This document shows positions 44,286-55,413 of a stretch of DNA of 64,000 bases, piece by piece (position 1 is the first letter of the stretch; every line of letters begins with the position of its first letter). The DNA lies in the NCBI GenBank assembly GCA_014529385.2, contig CM043959.1, forward strand, positions 47,743,928 through 47,807,927. Reading direction: 5' to 3'. The notes below the pieces were generated by a model, which ran no database searches, was not told the DNA's origin, and saw nothing but the letters and a program-made list of their open reading frames with translations. The DNA comes from Adiantum capillus-veneris (taxonomy: Eukaryota > Streptophyta > Polypodiopsida > Polypodiales > Pteridaceae). The position numbers and the translations under genes are program-made.

Positions 44286-44286
44286 C

Positions 44287-45928
44287 ATAAACATGGTACT
44301 TAGTTAACTTGGCATGAACAATACTTTTGCAAGAGACAAAGTTCAGAGAACATGACAACAATTGAGGACCGGATGCATACGGAGCCGGTCCCCCCTTCAA
44401 TAGGCATTTGTATTCTAGTTTCTCCCATCAAGAGAGACTTGGTACAATACAATATTTGTGTTCCTTGTGACCTAGGTGATGCACTGAAGATGGAAAGCTT
44501 CATGCATCACAAGCATAACATAAACTTTGTAGAAAGCATTAACTATCCCAAGCCTCAGTCTCAAGGCCTCAAACACCTTCGAAGGTGGAGAGAGCTAGCG
44601 GGGAATGAGGGTAGGGAACAGAAAGAAGAAACATTCCATAGGAGAACTAAATATTTTCTCACTTATCATCACTCTTCTTGCTAGCATATATAATAGCATA
44701 GTAATGAAGATGGAGAAGATGGCAAGCTTAAACATTGAAGCATGGCTCTTAGTTGGATTTGCATTCCATAGCCAAGAGTGTCGGTGTAGGCTCTCACTTC
44801 TCACAAGCTTGGAGAAGTAGGTGGGGTTCCTCAACTTTCACCAAGTGAGAACGAATCTAGAAACTGAGTGTGTGTGTGGTGTATACCCCCCAGCACACCC
44901 CCTGCTTGCTTGGAGCAAGTTTCAACCTTTTCACATGCCTCAAGCTCATTGGACCCCTCTCCCCCTAGACAATCACATGCAGCATGCATTCAAGTACATG
45001 GGTAGTCTTTGGACAAATGTCCTCATTACCCCTTAGAGAGAGAGAGCTTGAAAACATCTAGATATTTGTTGGGTGTAACTAGAAGCTCATTGGACCCCTC
45101 TTTAGACCAACCAATAGCATTCAATCACACCATGTGGGTAAGCATAGGGAGAGCCTGACATGTGTCCCATGTGCCCCTTGAGAAAAGGGGTGCCCTTTGG
45201 GTGAGTGGAAGGTTAAGTCAAAGATTCCCTAAACTTTGGGACTTTCCCCCTCCTTTGTAGGGTCTCTTATGACTCAAGCACCCTACCCCCTATGCATGGG
45301 AAGCTTCGCAATCACCTTTCTCATTAAGTTTGTAGGGTCTCTTTTTGACTCAAACACCTTACCCCCTTTGCATGGGAAGCTTCTCAAGCACCTTCCTCAT
45401 TAAGTATGACAAGCACCTCAAGTACCTTAGTCATCAAGCGCGGCAAGCACCTCAAGAACCTTAGTCATCAAGCACCTCAAGCACCTTAGTCATCAAGCAT
45501 GACAAGCACCTCAAGCTTAGTTCGGGTTCCCACCTCAAGCTCTTGCCTAAGGTCAAAGGACTTTTAACACTAACCATTGAAGTTCTTTAAGGAAGCTAGC
45601 CCTAAGGTCTTTTAAGCTCCATTAGATGCACATTGCTCTTTGATAGACTACCTCCTTTTGGACCCCTATTGAGATGTAACCATCTCTCCTCTTGGTCCCC
45701 CGCTGAGGTAAGTGTAGAAGCACTTATTGCACATTGCTCTTTGATAGACCATCTTCTTTTGGACCCCTATTGAGATGCAACCATCTCTCCTTTTGGTCCG
45801 GTGTTGAGATAGGTCTAGAAGCACATGTCTCTATTCTAACTCTTGTTTTCGTTTGTTTTCCCACATTAAATGATCAGTTTAATATGAGGAAATCATTTGG
45901 GAAAGTTAGACATTATATTTTTATGATA
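44287..45928 (-). repeat. 3' LTR of gypsy element C
   Basis: Minus orientation, starting TATCATAAAA at 45,928 after the purine tract (complement of 45,929-45,942). It includes the minisatellite in reverse (about 45,250-45,510). The terminal 130-150 bp of the LTR is missing at 44,287, where it meets element B within an AAAACATAA-type microhomology. Confidence 0.88.
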
Positions 45929-47150
45929 TTACCTCTCTCTTGAAATCATAGTCGTCCTCGACTATGAGGTAGAGAAGATAAAGCCTAGTCATTAGTCTAT
46001 GTTTCTTAGCGAGTAGAGGATCTTTTTTTACCCTACGACATCATTTCAAGATGGATGACTAGTCCATTTGGTGCTTGGGAGACGTAGCTACCGCAAGCAT
46101 GTCTACTCTTTAGTCCATATCATACTTCCAAAGTAGAGTGACAAGTTCTACTTGGTGTTTGGGAGACATCGTCACCACAAACATGATCCTAAGCATGATA
46201 CTTCTTAAATTTGTGCACAATAAAAAGAGAACTAGTCTTATAAGACAAAAACATTTATCATTTAAAATGCATTTTCATATGCTTACTTTAAGGCATCATT
46301 GTAAGCATTGACAAGGTTCATATTATCTTTAAGTTAGGTTCCTTGCATCCATTTAGCATCTTTAAAAGGATAATTCTTTAACTTAATAATATATCAGGAG
46401 ATAATTTTACCATTTCTTAATACCTTGTCTTCATGTCATAGGATGGACTTAAATTGAAGTACTTCTTCTTGATCTTGAATTTTTGGAGGGTCTGCAACTA
46501 TTGCTTCTTTTGATGGCGCTCCTTTGTAAGGGTTATGTAGGTTCTCATGGAAAACATTGTGCATGAGCCAATGGTTGGGCAACTTCAATTGATAAGCCAT
46601 CTCATTAACTGGCTTAAGAATTTTTAAGGACCATAGTATCTTTTTGCTAGTTTAGCATCATACTCTTGGTGGTCCGTAGGACTCTTTCCCGTAGTATGCC
46701 TCAGATAAGCCTTGAGAAACTTTAGCAAGACCCAATCAATTTCCTTAAAGGCTAAGGCTCTTCTATGCTTATTAGCAGCAACCCGTTTTGCCTTTCTTGT
46801 GAGATGGATATAACCCCGTTAATCTTTGGAAAAGATTCTTGTAGGTCTCCGTTATATTCATCAGTAGCGAAGATCTTCCCATGTACTTTAAGTAGTAGGG
46901 GACTTTTGGATCTTCCTTCTTTAACCTCAAAAGCTACTTTTCCTATAGAAGTATGTACAATGTCATTGTACGCATACTCTATAAGAGGTAGGTACTTCTA
47001 TCATTGAGAACATTGATCTACTTCCATGACATAGGCTTTTAGTAGATTCAAGAATTGTTAGATTAGTTATTTCACTTTGGTCATCCGTTTGTGGATGATA
47101 GGCTGAAAGAGAAATTTAATCTACTTCATAGATTCCAAAAGAGACCCTTC
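45929..47150 (-). pseudogene. Element C: 3' region and integrase C-terminus
   Basis: After the polypurine tract comes non-coding sequence shared with element A (about 45,950-46,200), then the integrase tail between 46,300 and 46,760 (the complement of 46,540-46,620 gives a YQLKLPNHWLMHNVFHENL-like reading) and the end of the catalytic core with HPQTDDQSE near 47,085. Many stops and frameshifts. Confidence 0.75.
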
Positions 47151-47580
47151 TAGAAATTACTAGTCATTCTAAGATCTTTGTCCGACACTATAGATGTTGG
47201 AAATCCATGATGTTTAAAAATTTGAGATCTGAAGAGGGTTGCCATTTGATGTGCCTTAATAGTCTTTTTGACAGGCATACAATGTGTTTTCTTGTTAAGC
47301 CTATCGGCTAAAATAATCCAAGTTGCCTCCCTCAATCAAATTTCAACTTTTGGTATACCACGCACTTTGAAACATACTCTTGTATGTTTACTTTTCATGA
47401 TAGACCAACAAAATTACATTTCTACACTCAAAGAGTAGACTATGGAATCCCTCTTTGCCTCGCATAAGAGAAGTATGGGATTCATACATGACGTTCTTAT
47501 TGTATGGGTGATTAACACATAGCCTATTGCCATTTGGAAGATAACCATCCTTCAAAGTGAATGGTTCTTTTTTCTTCCCT
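47150..47580 (-). pseudogene. Element C: integrase core
   Basis: The frame at 47,150-47,335 reads ADRLNKKTHCMPVKKTIKAH, QMATLFRSQIFKHHGFPTSI and VSDKDLRMTSNF, as in element A. The segment carrying the first catalytic Asp (MDFI..LP) is deleted: the sequence jumps from about LRE-ATW to the zinc-binding part near 47,340. Integrase would not work. Confidence 0.78.
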
Positions 47581-48420
47581 ATTGCAAAGGCTATAATTAC
47601 ATACTTAAAGTCTCAGTCAGTAGTATACTCATCTATACTAAAAGATAGATCATTGTGAGTTGCCATAGACACCACATTTACCCTTGATCATTGTGAAAGT
47701 GCATCGACCACTTGATTGTGCTTGCCAACAAGGTGAGCAATATGAAATTTAAATTGCAAAAGAAAATTTGCCCACCTCATTTGTTTTTCGGAGAGCTTGG
47801 TTTGCATCATGAAGTTCTTGAGGCTTTGTGATCCATTCGTAGGATGAATGGAGTCCCCAAGAGATAGTGTTTCCACGTGTTTATAGCATAAAGAATAGCT
47901 AGTAGCACTTTTTTGTATTTGCCCAATACTCACTTATCGAAGTTGAGTCTTTGACTCTCATATGCTATGGCATGCCCTTATTGAAGAAAAATAGCTCCAA
48001 GCAATCACCACAAGCATCACATTGGAGCTCAAATGGCTTTGAGAGATCTAATAGTGTGAGCACTTGAGAGATAAGATTCTCCTTAAGCTTCCTCAAAAGC
48101 TTCTTGCACTTTTGTAGTCAATGAATACTTAACGTTCTTTTTTTAAAGTCATGTAATGGGCTTGCTATTAGCGAGAATTTCTTTTAATGAAGCATCTATA
48201 GTATGCACACATACCTATGAAGCTTCGTACCTCCTGTAGATTCCTTGGATTAAGCCCTCCTTTTATTATCTCTAATTTTGTTGCATCCATATGGGTGCCA
48301 TCTTTAGAGATAATGTGACCTAAATATTGAATCTAAATTTCTCTTTTCTTTTGATTAATGAAAAGCTTATTCTCTCTCACAACTTGAAAGATTACCTGGA
48401 GGTGTCGCTTTTAGTCCTCA
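47581..48420 (-). pseudogene. Element C: RNase H and RT thumb
   Basis: RNase H end at 47,688-47,830: MMQTKLSEKQMRWANFLLQF, then HIAHLVGKHNQVVDALSQ. The thumb at about 48,190-48,330 can be read as YLGHIISKDGTHMDATKLEI and RSFIGMCAYYR in more than one frame. It is collinear with elements A and B. Confidence 0.8.
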
Positions 48421-48777
48421 AGAGAATTCGAATGGCCTAAAGACTTTTGTTCATCATGAGTTTGAATGCTTCTGGAGCATTTGTCAGGCTAAAACTTGTA
48501 GATTATCAAATAGATCTTCTACATGCGGCACAAAAAATCTGTTTTTGATAGTAATCTTATTTAGTGCACTATAGTCGACACACATGGGATATGTGTCAGC
48601 TTTCTTTTGCACTAAAAGTAATGGTGAACAAAATGGAGAGGAGCTAGACCTCACCATCCCTTTTTCCACCAATTCATGCACTTGCCTCATGATCTCCTCT
48701 TGTTGAGATGTGAACTCGATATGGAGGCTTGTTAGGCAGTGAGCTTCGTGGTAAGAGCTCAATTGCACGGTCATCAT
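48421..48777 (-). pseudogene. Element C: reverse transcriptase lacking its catalytic core
   Basis: The frame at 48,484-48,777 has SQQEEIMRQVHELVEKGMVR, SPFCSPLLLVQKKADTYPMC, VDYSALNKITIKN and VEDLFDNLQ, then passes directly to VLA-stop or, one frame away, FSLTNAPEAFKLMMNK. The next junction to RILLRTKS lacks YxDD. Junctions correspond to those in element B, so the deletions predate both insertions. Confidence 0.85.
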
Positions 48778-49237
48778 CCCTCATTTTAGATGTAGCTCAC
48801 TAGGGATGTCATCAATGAAAACATCTTGGGATCCATTTAGGAAATTAGACAACTCTAATTCCTCTTGATTCCTTTTATTGCAAGGATATGGTGTTCCCCA
48901 ACTCATTAGCATCCATGCACATGCTCTCTTTCCTGTAGGTGAAGTAGATTCTCCTTTCAAGGAACTTCATGTTGGAAGCCATGCGGTTGAACCATGGTGC
49001 CCCAACGATAACATTCTCATGTTTGAGAGGGGAGATGAAGAAATCATTTTTTTCCACATAGCTTTGGACATGAAGCCTTAATTTTCCATTTAAGGAATTA
49101 ACTGAGACGTCTTGTCCCTTGATAGCTCCATTGCCTTTCAATGCATCTCCCGTTTAGTGGGCTTGTATGCCTAGCTTAGTGGTCAGCTCCGTGGATATGA
49201 AGTTGTGAGTTGAACCAGGGCAAACAAAATAAAGGCA
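48778..49237 (-). pseudogene. Element C: protease domain
   Basis: The frame at 48,875-49,141 reads GQDVSVNSLNGKLRLHVQSY, VEKNDFFISPLKHENVIVGA and PWFNRMASNMKFLERRIYFT. The active-site region near 49,210 reads FVCPGSTHNFIS, where the expected DSG is lost (CPG). Like element B, the protease lacks its catalytic Asp. Confidence 0.8.
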
Positions 49238-50701
49238 TCATGCTCTTTCATCTTCCCAAGCATAGGAAAGGAGAAATCCTTGGCAATGAGCATCCTCTTT
49301 TGGAGCTTCAAACAAAGAGGCTCTAGGAGTCTCATTGCGGGCAATTCTTTTGGGGCAAGGATGATAACTATGGCCTTGCTCCCCACACTTAAAACATTTG
49401 TGGTCCTTACGAAAAGCTTCAAGATCTTTAGGAGAGAGTTTATTTTTACCTTTGTGAACTCCTTTCTCCTTGGACCGATTGTTGGAATGGCCTAGGGAAG
49501 AATTTTGAGCATTAATTTTTCCCTTTGCATCACTTTTGTCTTTATTTTCCATGGTCTTGAGATTCCATCAAGCCAATTGATGCGTGAAGAAACCATGGTG
49601 TGGTGGATTACTTCAGTGATAGAACCAGGCCGTTGAGAGTTGACATACTCAGCCATCTCTTTGGTAATCCCACACAAAATTGTTTCTTTTCCTTGGCAAA
49701 GTCTATCTTTTGAAAGACAATATCCTTGAGATATAAATCCCAAAACTTGTCCACATATTTGTGGATAGACTCATGAGAAAGAAGCTTGAAACTTCACCAT
49801 TTGGTAAGCACTTATTCCTTTGCATCACTTGCAAGGAATTGCTTCATGATGGAAACTCGTAGAGTTTTCCATGTCTTTGGGGCTTCGCTGTAGCCACAAA
49901 GGCTAGCCCACCATTGACGAGCCAATTTTTGGAAATGCATAGCTACATGGCATAGCTTGGAGGGCTCCATGAATCCCTCGCCTCCAAAGGCGGCATCAAA
50001 TTGTTGGATGAAAGCCAATACTTTGTTGATAGCACCAAAGGTGCCATCATAGGTAAGGAAAGAGATACTCTTTCCTCCCTCTTTGAACTTCTTTAGCTTT
50101 GGTGACCTTCGCTATGCAAGGTAAGATTTGCGATGTCCTCCCCTCTTATATTCTCCAGGAGAATAGCCATAGCTTTCATCAGTAGAGGAGTAAGGTGAAG
50201 AATAAGGAGAAGAGGGTGACCTCTTTCTTGCCCTTTTCTTCCTTTGTTTCCTCTCTTCCTTTTTGGAGTGACGAGGAGAAGGACTATGGGTTAACCGTTT
50301 CCTCGTGGGAGGAGTTGGGGATTGTTTAGTCTGTCATCTTCGTGCAACCACATCTTTGGAGGAGCTTAGGGATTCATTACTTTCTTGTTCTTTGGATTCC
50401 TCCTCTCGTATGGGAGAGAGTCTTCTTTTGGGGGTCTCATCAAGAGGCCTCCTAAGCTCTCTCTCCTCTTGGAGAGGAAGGGTAATCCCATAAGCACAAA
50501 GTTGTTGAGTAACTTCGGCTTGCAAAGCAAGGTTGCCCATAGCTTCTTGCAACCTAGTAACAAGTAATTAACAAACATGGGGGCATCATTATTAGCACCT
50601 TCATGTGCAAAATCAAAGTTGACAATGTTCATTCTACTCTCTTGTTTATTGTCAGCCATGTTAATGAAACTTATGTGTTTACTTAGTGAATTCTTTGGCA
50701 A
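49238..50701 (-). pseudogene. Element C: gag
   Basis: From the 5' end: MADNKQESRMN near 50,660, a coiled region EAMGNLALQAEVTQQL, a basic KEERKQRKKRARKRS-type stretch (about 50,220-50,300), the gag core FIQQFDAAFGGEGF, KLCHVAMHFQKLARQWWASL, KTLRVSIMKQFLASDAKE, then the zinc knuckle CFKCGEQGHSYHPC (about 49,380). Several frameshifts. The knuckle is intact here but not in element B. Confidence 0.85.
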
Positions 50702-51060
50702 TTCAAAACCTTAGGTGCTACTCCTCTTAGCCTTTGAAAATAGACACTTAAGTATCTACACCCCTGGCTTGAATTGGTTAATTATAGAGAGTAATGGAGT
50801 GGGTCTAACATAGCAAAGTTGCTAAGGGATAGCGCCTTTCGGACTTCTTATGGCTCAATAATGGTAAAGCCGTAGGCAAGTCTTAGAAGAATCCATTATT
50901 AAGACGAAAGCTCCCGAGGTGCGCACCATATCCCACATAGTGGGCTCAACAAAACCGATAATAGATCCCAATCCCACTTACCCTAGTACAATCAACAAAA
51001 TCAACCATTAATAGGCTACTTAAGGACCTCTCTTCTTAAGGAAGAAAAGAGAAACCAAAT

Positions 51061-51072
51061 GCTTTGATACCA
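51061..51072 (-). promoter_or_regulatory. Primer-binding site of gypsy C
   Basis: The complement reads TGGTATCAAAGC, one mismatch from the initiator tRNA-Met complement, one base inside the LTR end at 51,074. Confidence 0.88.
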
Positions 51073-51073
51073 A

Positions 51074-51359
51074 TGTAATGGAAATGGCCTATGAACTTTG
51101 AGAGTAGCGGAATTAGGAAATTCGGTGAAGCACTTTTGTGAGATTAATTTGTGAGCATAGCGGGTAAACTTAATTGATGGTAGCAACATAAGCATGGTAC
51201 TTAGTTAACTTGGCATGAACAATACTTTTGCAAGAGAGAGAGTTTAGAGAACATGACAACAATTGAGGACCGGATTCATACGGCAGTCCCCCTCCAATAG
51301 GCATTTGTATTATAGTTTGTCCCATCAAGAGAGACTTGGTACAATACAATATTTGTGTT

Positions 51360-51362
<3 letters not shown>
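51074..51362 (-). repeat. Half LTR (3' end only) at the 5' side of gypsy C
   Basis: Contains the last 289 bp of the LTR in minus orientation (CCATTACA end at 51,074). It breaks off at GTGTTCCTT where the reference LTR continues GTGACCTTGGTGATG, and passes into a (TC)n run. The absent part is the part present in D2 at 31,533-32,620, whose break point lies within about 5 bp of this one on the LTR. Confidence 0.88.

Positions 51363-51433
<71 letters not shown>
51363..51433. repeat. (TC)n microsatellite at the LTR break
   Basis: About 35 TC units between the half LTR and non-LTR sequence. The complementary (GA)n run lies at 32,620-32,676 at the matching break in D2. Confidence 0.92.
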
Positions 51434-51436
<3 letters not shown>

Positions 51437-52146
51437 GTTGTGTGTTTGTGTGTGCATGCGTGCTACACCGTTGGATATGCCACCTTGGATTCGTGCGAGA
51501 ATGAAAGTCCAAATGATTGATACTGCCAAAGGACTTTAGCTGCCAGTTAAACCTTTAGCAATATGCCAGAGCGAAGTCCACAATGCGTCCAAAATTGAGG
51601 CCTAGCATATACTGGTGAGCATGCACCTTCCACCACTAACACTAGAGAAGGTAGTTCTAACAAGCCTTTACACACTCATGCAAAGAATGTTAGTGATACT
51701 TTTGGTCGCATAATAGATAACCATATTTCATCCACGTGGGTGGATGATCACACTACAAAATTCCAGTGCCTCCTTCCCCATATCCCTTTGTGTCGGCTCT
51801 TGCAAAATCCTGCAATCCGCACAAATACCAACCACGTTAAGAGTTTGGTTTCATCTATTCGTGACAAATGTATCAGCCAACTATGGCACCAATCATCATT
51901 ACAGAGAGCCTTCCGAGATAGGAGCCCCATACCTTTTGATCCTCAAGCCGTAGTGGTTGGGACTTGCAACTCTATTATGAGTGGGGTGTGCAGCTAGACT
52001 CCATACCCAAATTGAGCCACATGGCCGAAAAGATGTTTGTAGGTTGGGATGGCAACCACCATCTCCGTGCCTAGAATGAGTGGACCAAGTAGGAAAAAGT
52101 GGCAAAGGAACTCATGCCTAAAGTTGAGTGCACATGCGTTAAATTT
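51434..52146 (+). other. Spacer, partly coding-like
   Basis: A plus-strand frame at 51,740-51,997 (85 residues) includes FQCLLPHIPLCRLLQNPAIR, with no recognised domain. The remainder shows nothing I can support. It could be an upstream exon of the candidate gene below. Confidence 0.25.
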
Positions 52147-54215
52147 GAAGAGAAAGAAGAAGACGAGTTTCTAATGGAATTGCCCACTATCAACAAGTAT
52201 TTTTATTTATTGAACAATGAAAGATTTTTTTGTAAGTATTGTGCTTGATTAAGTGATTTTTCTATAAATAGAGTGAACTCTCTGCACGCACTGAATACCC
52301 ATGGGCATGATAATTTCATGATGCAGAAGGTGGGGTTGGCCGATCCATGAACAATTATTTCAAAACTCGCTGGTGCTGATCGTGAATGGGTTGAGAAGGC
52401 AGTGAAGCACAAGTCCACCAACAAATCAAAGTGGCTCAAGCTTCCAATGGCTCTATTGTTGAAATTGGTTTTTAAGGTAAGTGAATGACCTCACAAGGTA
52501 GATGAAGCTATGCCATTTTATATGTTTGAAAAGGATTTTGCGATCAAGAGCACTAAAATTGTTTTGTTCGTGCATTGATAGTTAGAGTTCTCATACAATG
52601 CAAAGGTTAGTTCATTGCCAAAGAAAGATTCATTTGAGTACTTATTGGCCCTAGATGAATATTCCAAAAACTATGATGATGCACTCAAGGATATCGAAGC
52701 CCTCTTTGTAAAGCGAGGTTACAAGCTTGTACCCTAACAATGGTAAAGAATTCTTTCGCAAAGCAATTTCTTATAAGGGTTGGAATGAAAAGGGGAACAT
52801 GTTCACCCTTACAAGGGTTGGAATGAAAAGAGAAACAGGTTCACCCTACCAAGGCTTGCAGAGATTGCACGAGCACGTACACCCCACCAGGAGTAAGTTT
52901 TTGCAATTCTTTATTGCGTGCATAATGTAACATTCATTTGTCTAATCATTGAAATATTGAAATGTTGGAAGTGTGAATTGCTTTATATTTTATGTGAAGG
53001 TGAGGAAGCACTTAAGGAAACCAAAATCCCCCTAGCAGACAAGAATTTCTTTATATGGCTTGGATGCCATACATATATTGGTGGCAACTTTAATAGTTTA
53101 CTTTCAAACTCACTGCAAAGCTCAAGAGCTCCTCTCTCAAGGTGCATAGACAGGTGACAAAAAATTAGGGGTTACTTTAGCATCCACCGAGCCTATCGCA
53201 CACGCCATTTTGAGAAGACCTTCAGCAAGTGGAAGAGTCAAATGCATGCCACCAATGAGCCACGGGAGCAACCACACATGGCGTGCATAGCAAGCTGTCT
53301 TCTTTATAGGTAAGGTGAAAATAAAATGATGTCTCTTCAAGTCATACTTTCTCTACCTCTTTCTCAAGTTGAATTGTAAATCATGTAGATGGTGGAGAAA
53401 GTGCACATAGAACTAGTTGCTCCACCCATAACATCTATTTGATGCATGGGTGGTGGAGTCAAAGAGAGAGGACACTAGACTCTACCCAGAGGATTGGATC
53501 AAAGTGCACAGAGAACTAACTGCTTCACCTAGAGTTGTGCATGGTGGTTAGATTATTCTGATGGAGTGTTTCGAGCAGAAGAAGCCAGCGAGTATAATGG
53601 TAAGTAAACACACTTAGAGATAGATTGTCTTTACTTTCTTAAGTTAATTTTCTTACAATACAAAAATAAATCTTTGGATTACAACATCTAGAAAAATACC
53701 CACAAAAAAAGAAGCAACGGAATGAGGATAACCACAAAGCTCAACAATCTAGTAGAAAATGCAAAAAGAATGCCAGGGGCGAACAACATGGGGACAATGA
53801 TGAGGATTCAATGGTGGGCCATGGAGAAGGAAACCAAGATAGTATGCACCACATCACATGCTTACATGCAGACACACATGATGATGGCGGAGCAGAGTCT
53901 CAGGGTGTGGATGAAACTCTCAATATGACGTCGCATGTGAGTGCCCATGAGAGATTGCAAATACATGGCTCACCATTAGAGCATAGTGGCCACAGCCACT
54001 CTGAGCAGAATGATCATCACGTTTGTAGTCCACTGTCAAATGATAACATTGAGGAGATGTTTGGGTTAGGTAAAGGCATAATACTTTTTGAGCATATTAT
54101 TTAACTTAGTGCACAAATTAGTAAGTTTGACTAACACATAGTTATAAGGTTGTTTTCTATTGTAGATGGTACAAACGAGAAGATCAATCCACTACATCTT
54201 GGTACATGCGATTAG
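52147..54215 (+). CDS. Candidate multi-exon gene, family unrecognised
   Basis: Strong donors on the plus strand: AAG/GTAAGT at 52,477, TAG/GTAAGG at 53,310, ATG/GTAAGT at 53,600 and TAG/GTAAAG at 54,070. Acceptors: ACCTAG near 53,532, CATCTAG at 53,690-53,691, TTCTATTGTAG at 54,165. Exons 53,533-53,599, 53,692-54,069 and 54,166-54,215 join in one frame: DGVFRAEEASEYN-E-KYPQKKKQRNED, a His- and Asp-rich middle (MHHITCLHADTHDDGG, HSGHSHSEQNDHH), then EEMFGL-D-GTNEKINPLHL and a stop. Upstream pieces (EYLLALDEYSKNYDDALKDI at about 52,630-52,700; AYRTRHFEKTFSKWKSQ at about 53,190-53,240) are coding-like but their joins are uncertain. It may be a host gene or a DNA-transposon gene; function unknown. 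Confidence 0.4.
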
Positions 54216-54679
54216 AGTTACAAGGCAAGAGATCAAAATGCAAGTAAATTTTACTTTTGAGTTTGAGTAACATAAACATAGGGCAATTGAATTGAATTTT
54301 ATATGTTAAATGCACAATATAGACAAACAAGTGCGGTTCAATAATTTTTGAGCTTCTTGACTTCCATTGGATGAATGGATTCTACTGCTTGAATTGGGGG
54401 GTTGTGATTGGTGTGGGCATATTTTCCCACTCATTGTGCACTTTCCCCAATAAATCCAATAGTCCCTAGTGTTGGGGTAAAGGCGTTGTGATTTTGCCCA
54501 AGCCGAACGTCCAGTGTCCGGCCACCCACTGACCTTATTCTTGTACATATACAGAGAATAAGGGGCAGCTCACTTTGAGACTTGCTCCACCCACACAACA
54601 CCTTGCACTCTCTCATTCTCCCCTTCCCACCTGCACACATTACACTACACACACGCATTTGGGGCATTGTCCTCTTTGA
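54216..54679 (+). other. Possible LTR end region
   Basis: AT-rich sequence, then GC-richer sequence with ACACTACACACACGCATTTG, ending just before a PBS-like word at 54,679. The layout resembles an LTR U5, but no second copy was found in the window. Confidence 0.3.
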
Positions 54680-54690
54680 ATGGTATCAGA
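54679..54690 (+). promoter_or_regulatory. PBS-like word TGGTATCAGAGA
   Basis: Eleven of twelve bases match the complement of initiator tRNA-Met used by other elements here. No gag frame follows within 1 kb, so it may belong to a non-autonomous element. Confidence 0.45.
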
Positions 54691-54735
54691 GACAATGGAC
54701 GGGCTTGCGGGGTAAGTTCGCCAACTATGGCGGAG

Positions 54736-54772
54736 CTTGGAGCTTGAGCTTGAGCTTGAGCTTGAGCTTGGT
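54736..54772. repeat. (GAGCTT)n hexanucleotide repeat
   Basis: Six near-perfect GAGCTT units (first with GG) just after the PBS-like word. Its self-complementary AGCT core makes the tract partly palindromic. Confidence 0.85.
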
Positions 54773-55381
54773 GGTGGCAGAGCTCATGGGGAAGAACTAG
54801 ATCGAGGCAGATTGGCCTAGCATTGGTGGTGCTCGGCTTCCCGTACCCATGGTATGTGGAGCCCCTCTCAAGGAGAGGGAATCTTGAGATTTCCTTAAGG
54901 TTATCTGCAAGAAACTGGGGATCTGTAGGGAAGATTGAGGCAAGTCTGCAGAGAACAGTGAGATTTTGTAGAGCTTGAAGGAATCAAGAATTGAAGGGAG
55001 TCAAAGCAACTGAAGAGCATTATGAGCATTTGAGAGTTGGAAGTTGCATATGCAACTGCAATGGCGCTCACACACAAACAAAGTAGGTTTGAAGGTGGCA
55101 AATTAGGGGCGAGTGCAACAGAAGCTTTTTTGAGCATGAGCCTAATGAATTTATTAAGGCACCGCACATGTGGCTTGAGGAGCTACAAGAAATAGTGCTA
55201 AATTGAAGGCACTTGGCAACTTGGAAGTGCAGTGCTGGGGGAGGGGAAATTGGCCATTGCAAAACTTATACACACACTTTGGCCAACACACTTATACACA
55301 CTTATGAGCTGCATAGTAAGTTGGTAGGCAACAAAAAATTAAGAAACTTTTTGTTTCTCCAAGAGGGTGTACACACACTAA

Positions 55382-55413
<32 letters not shown>

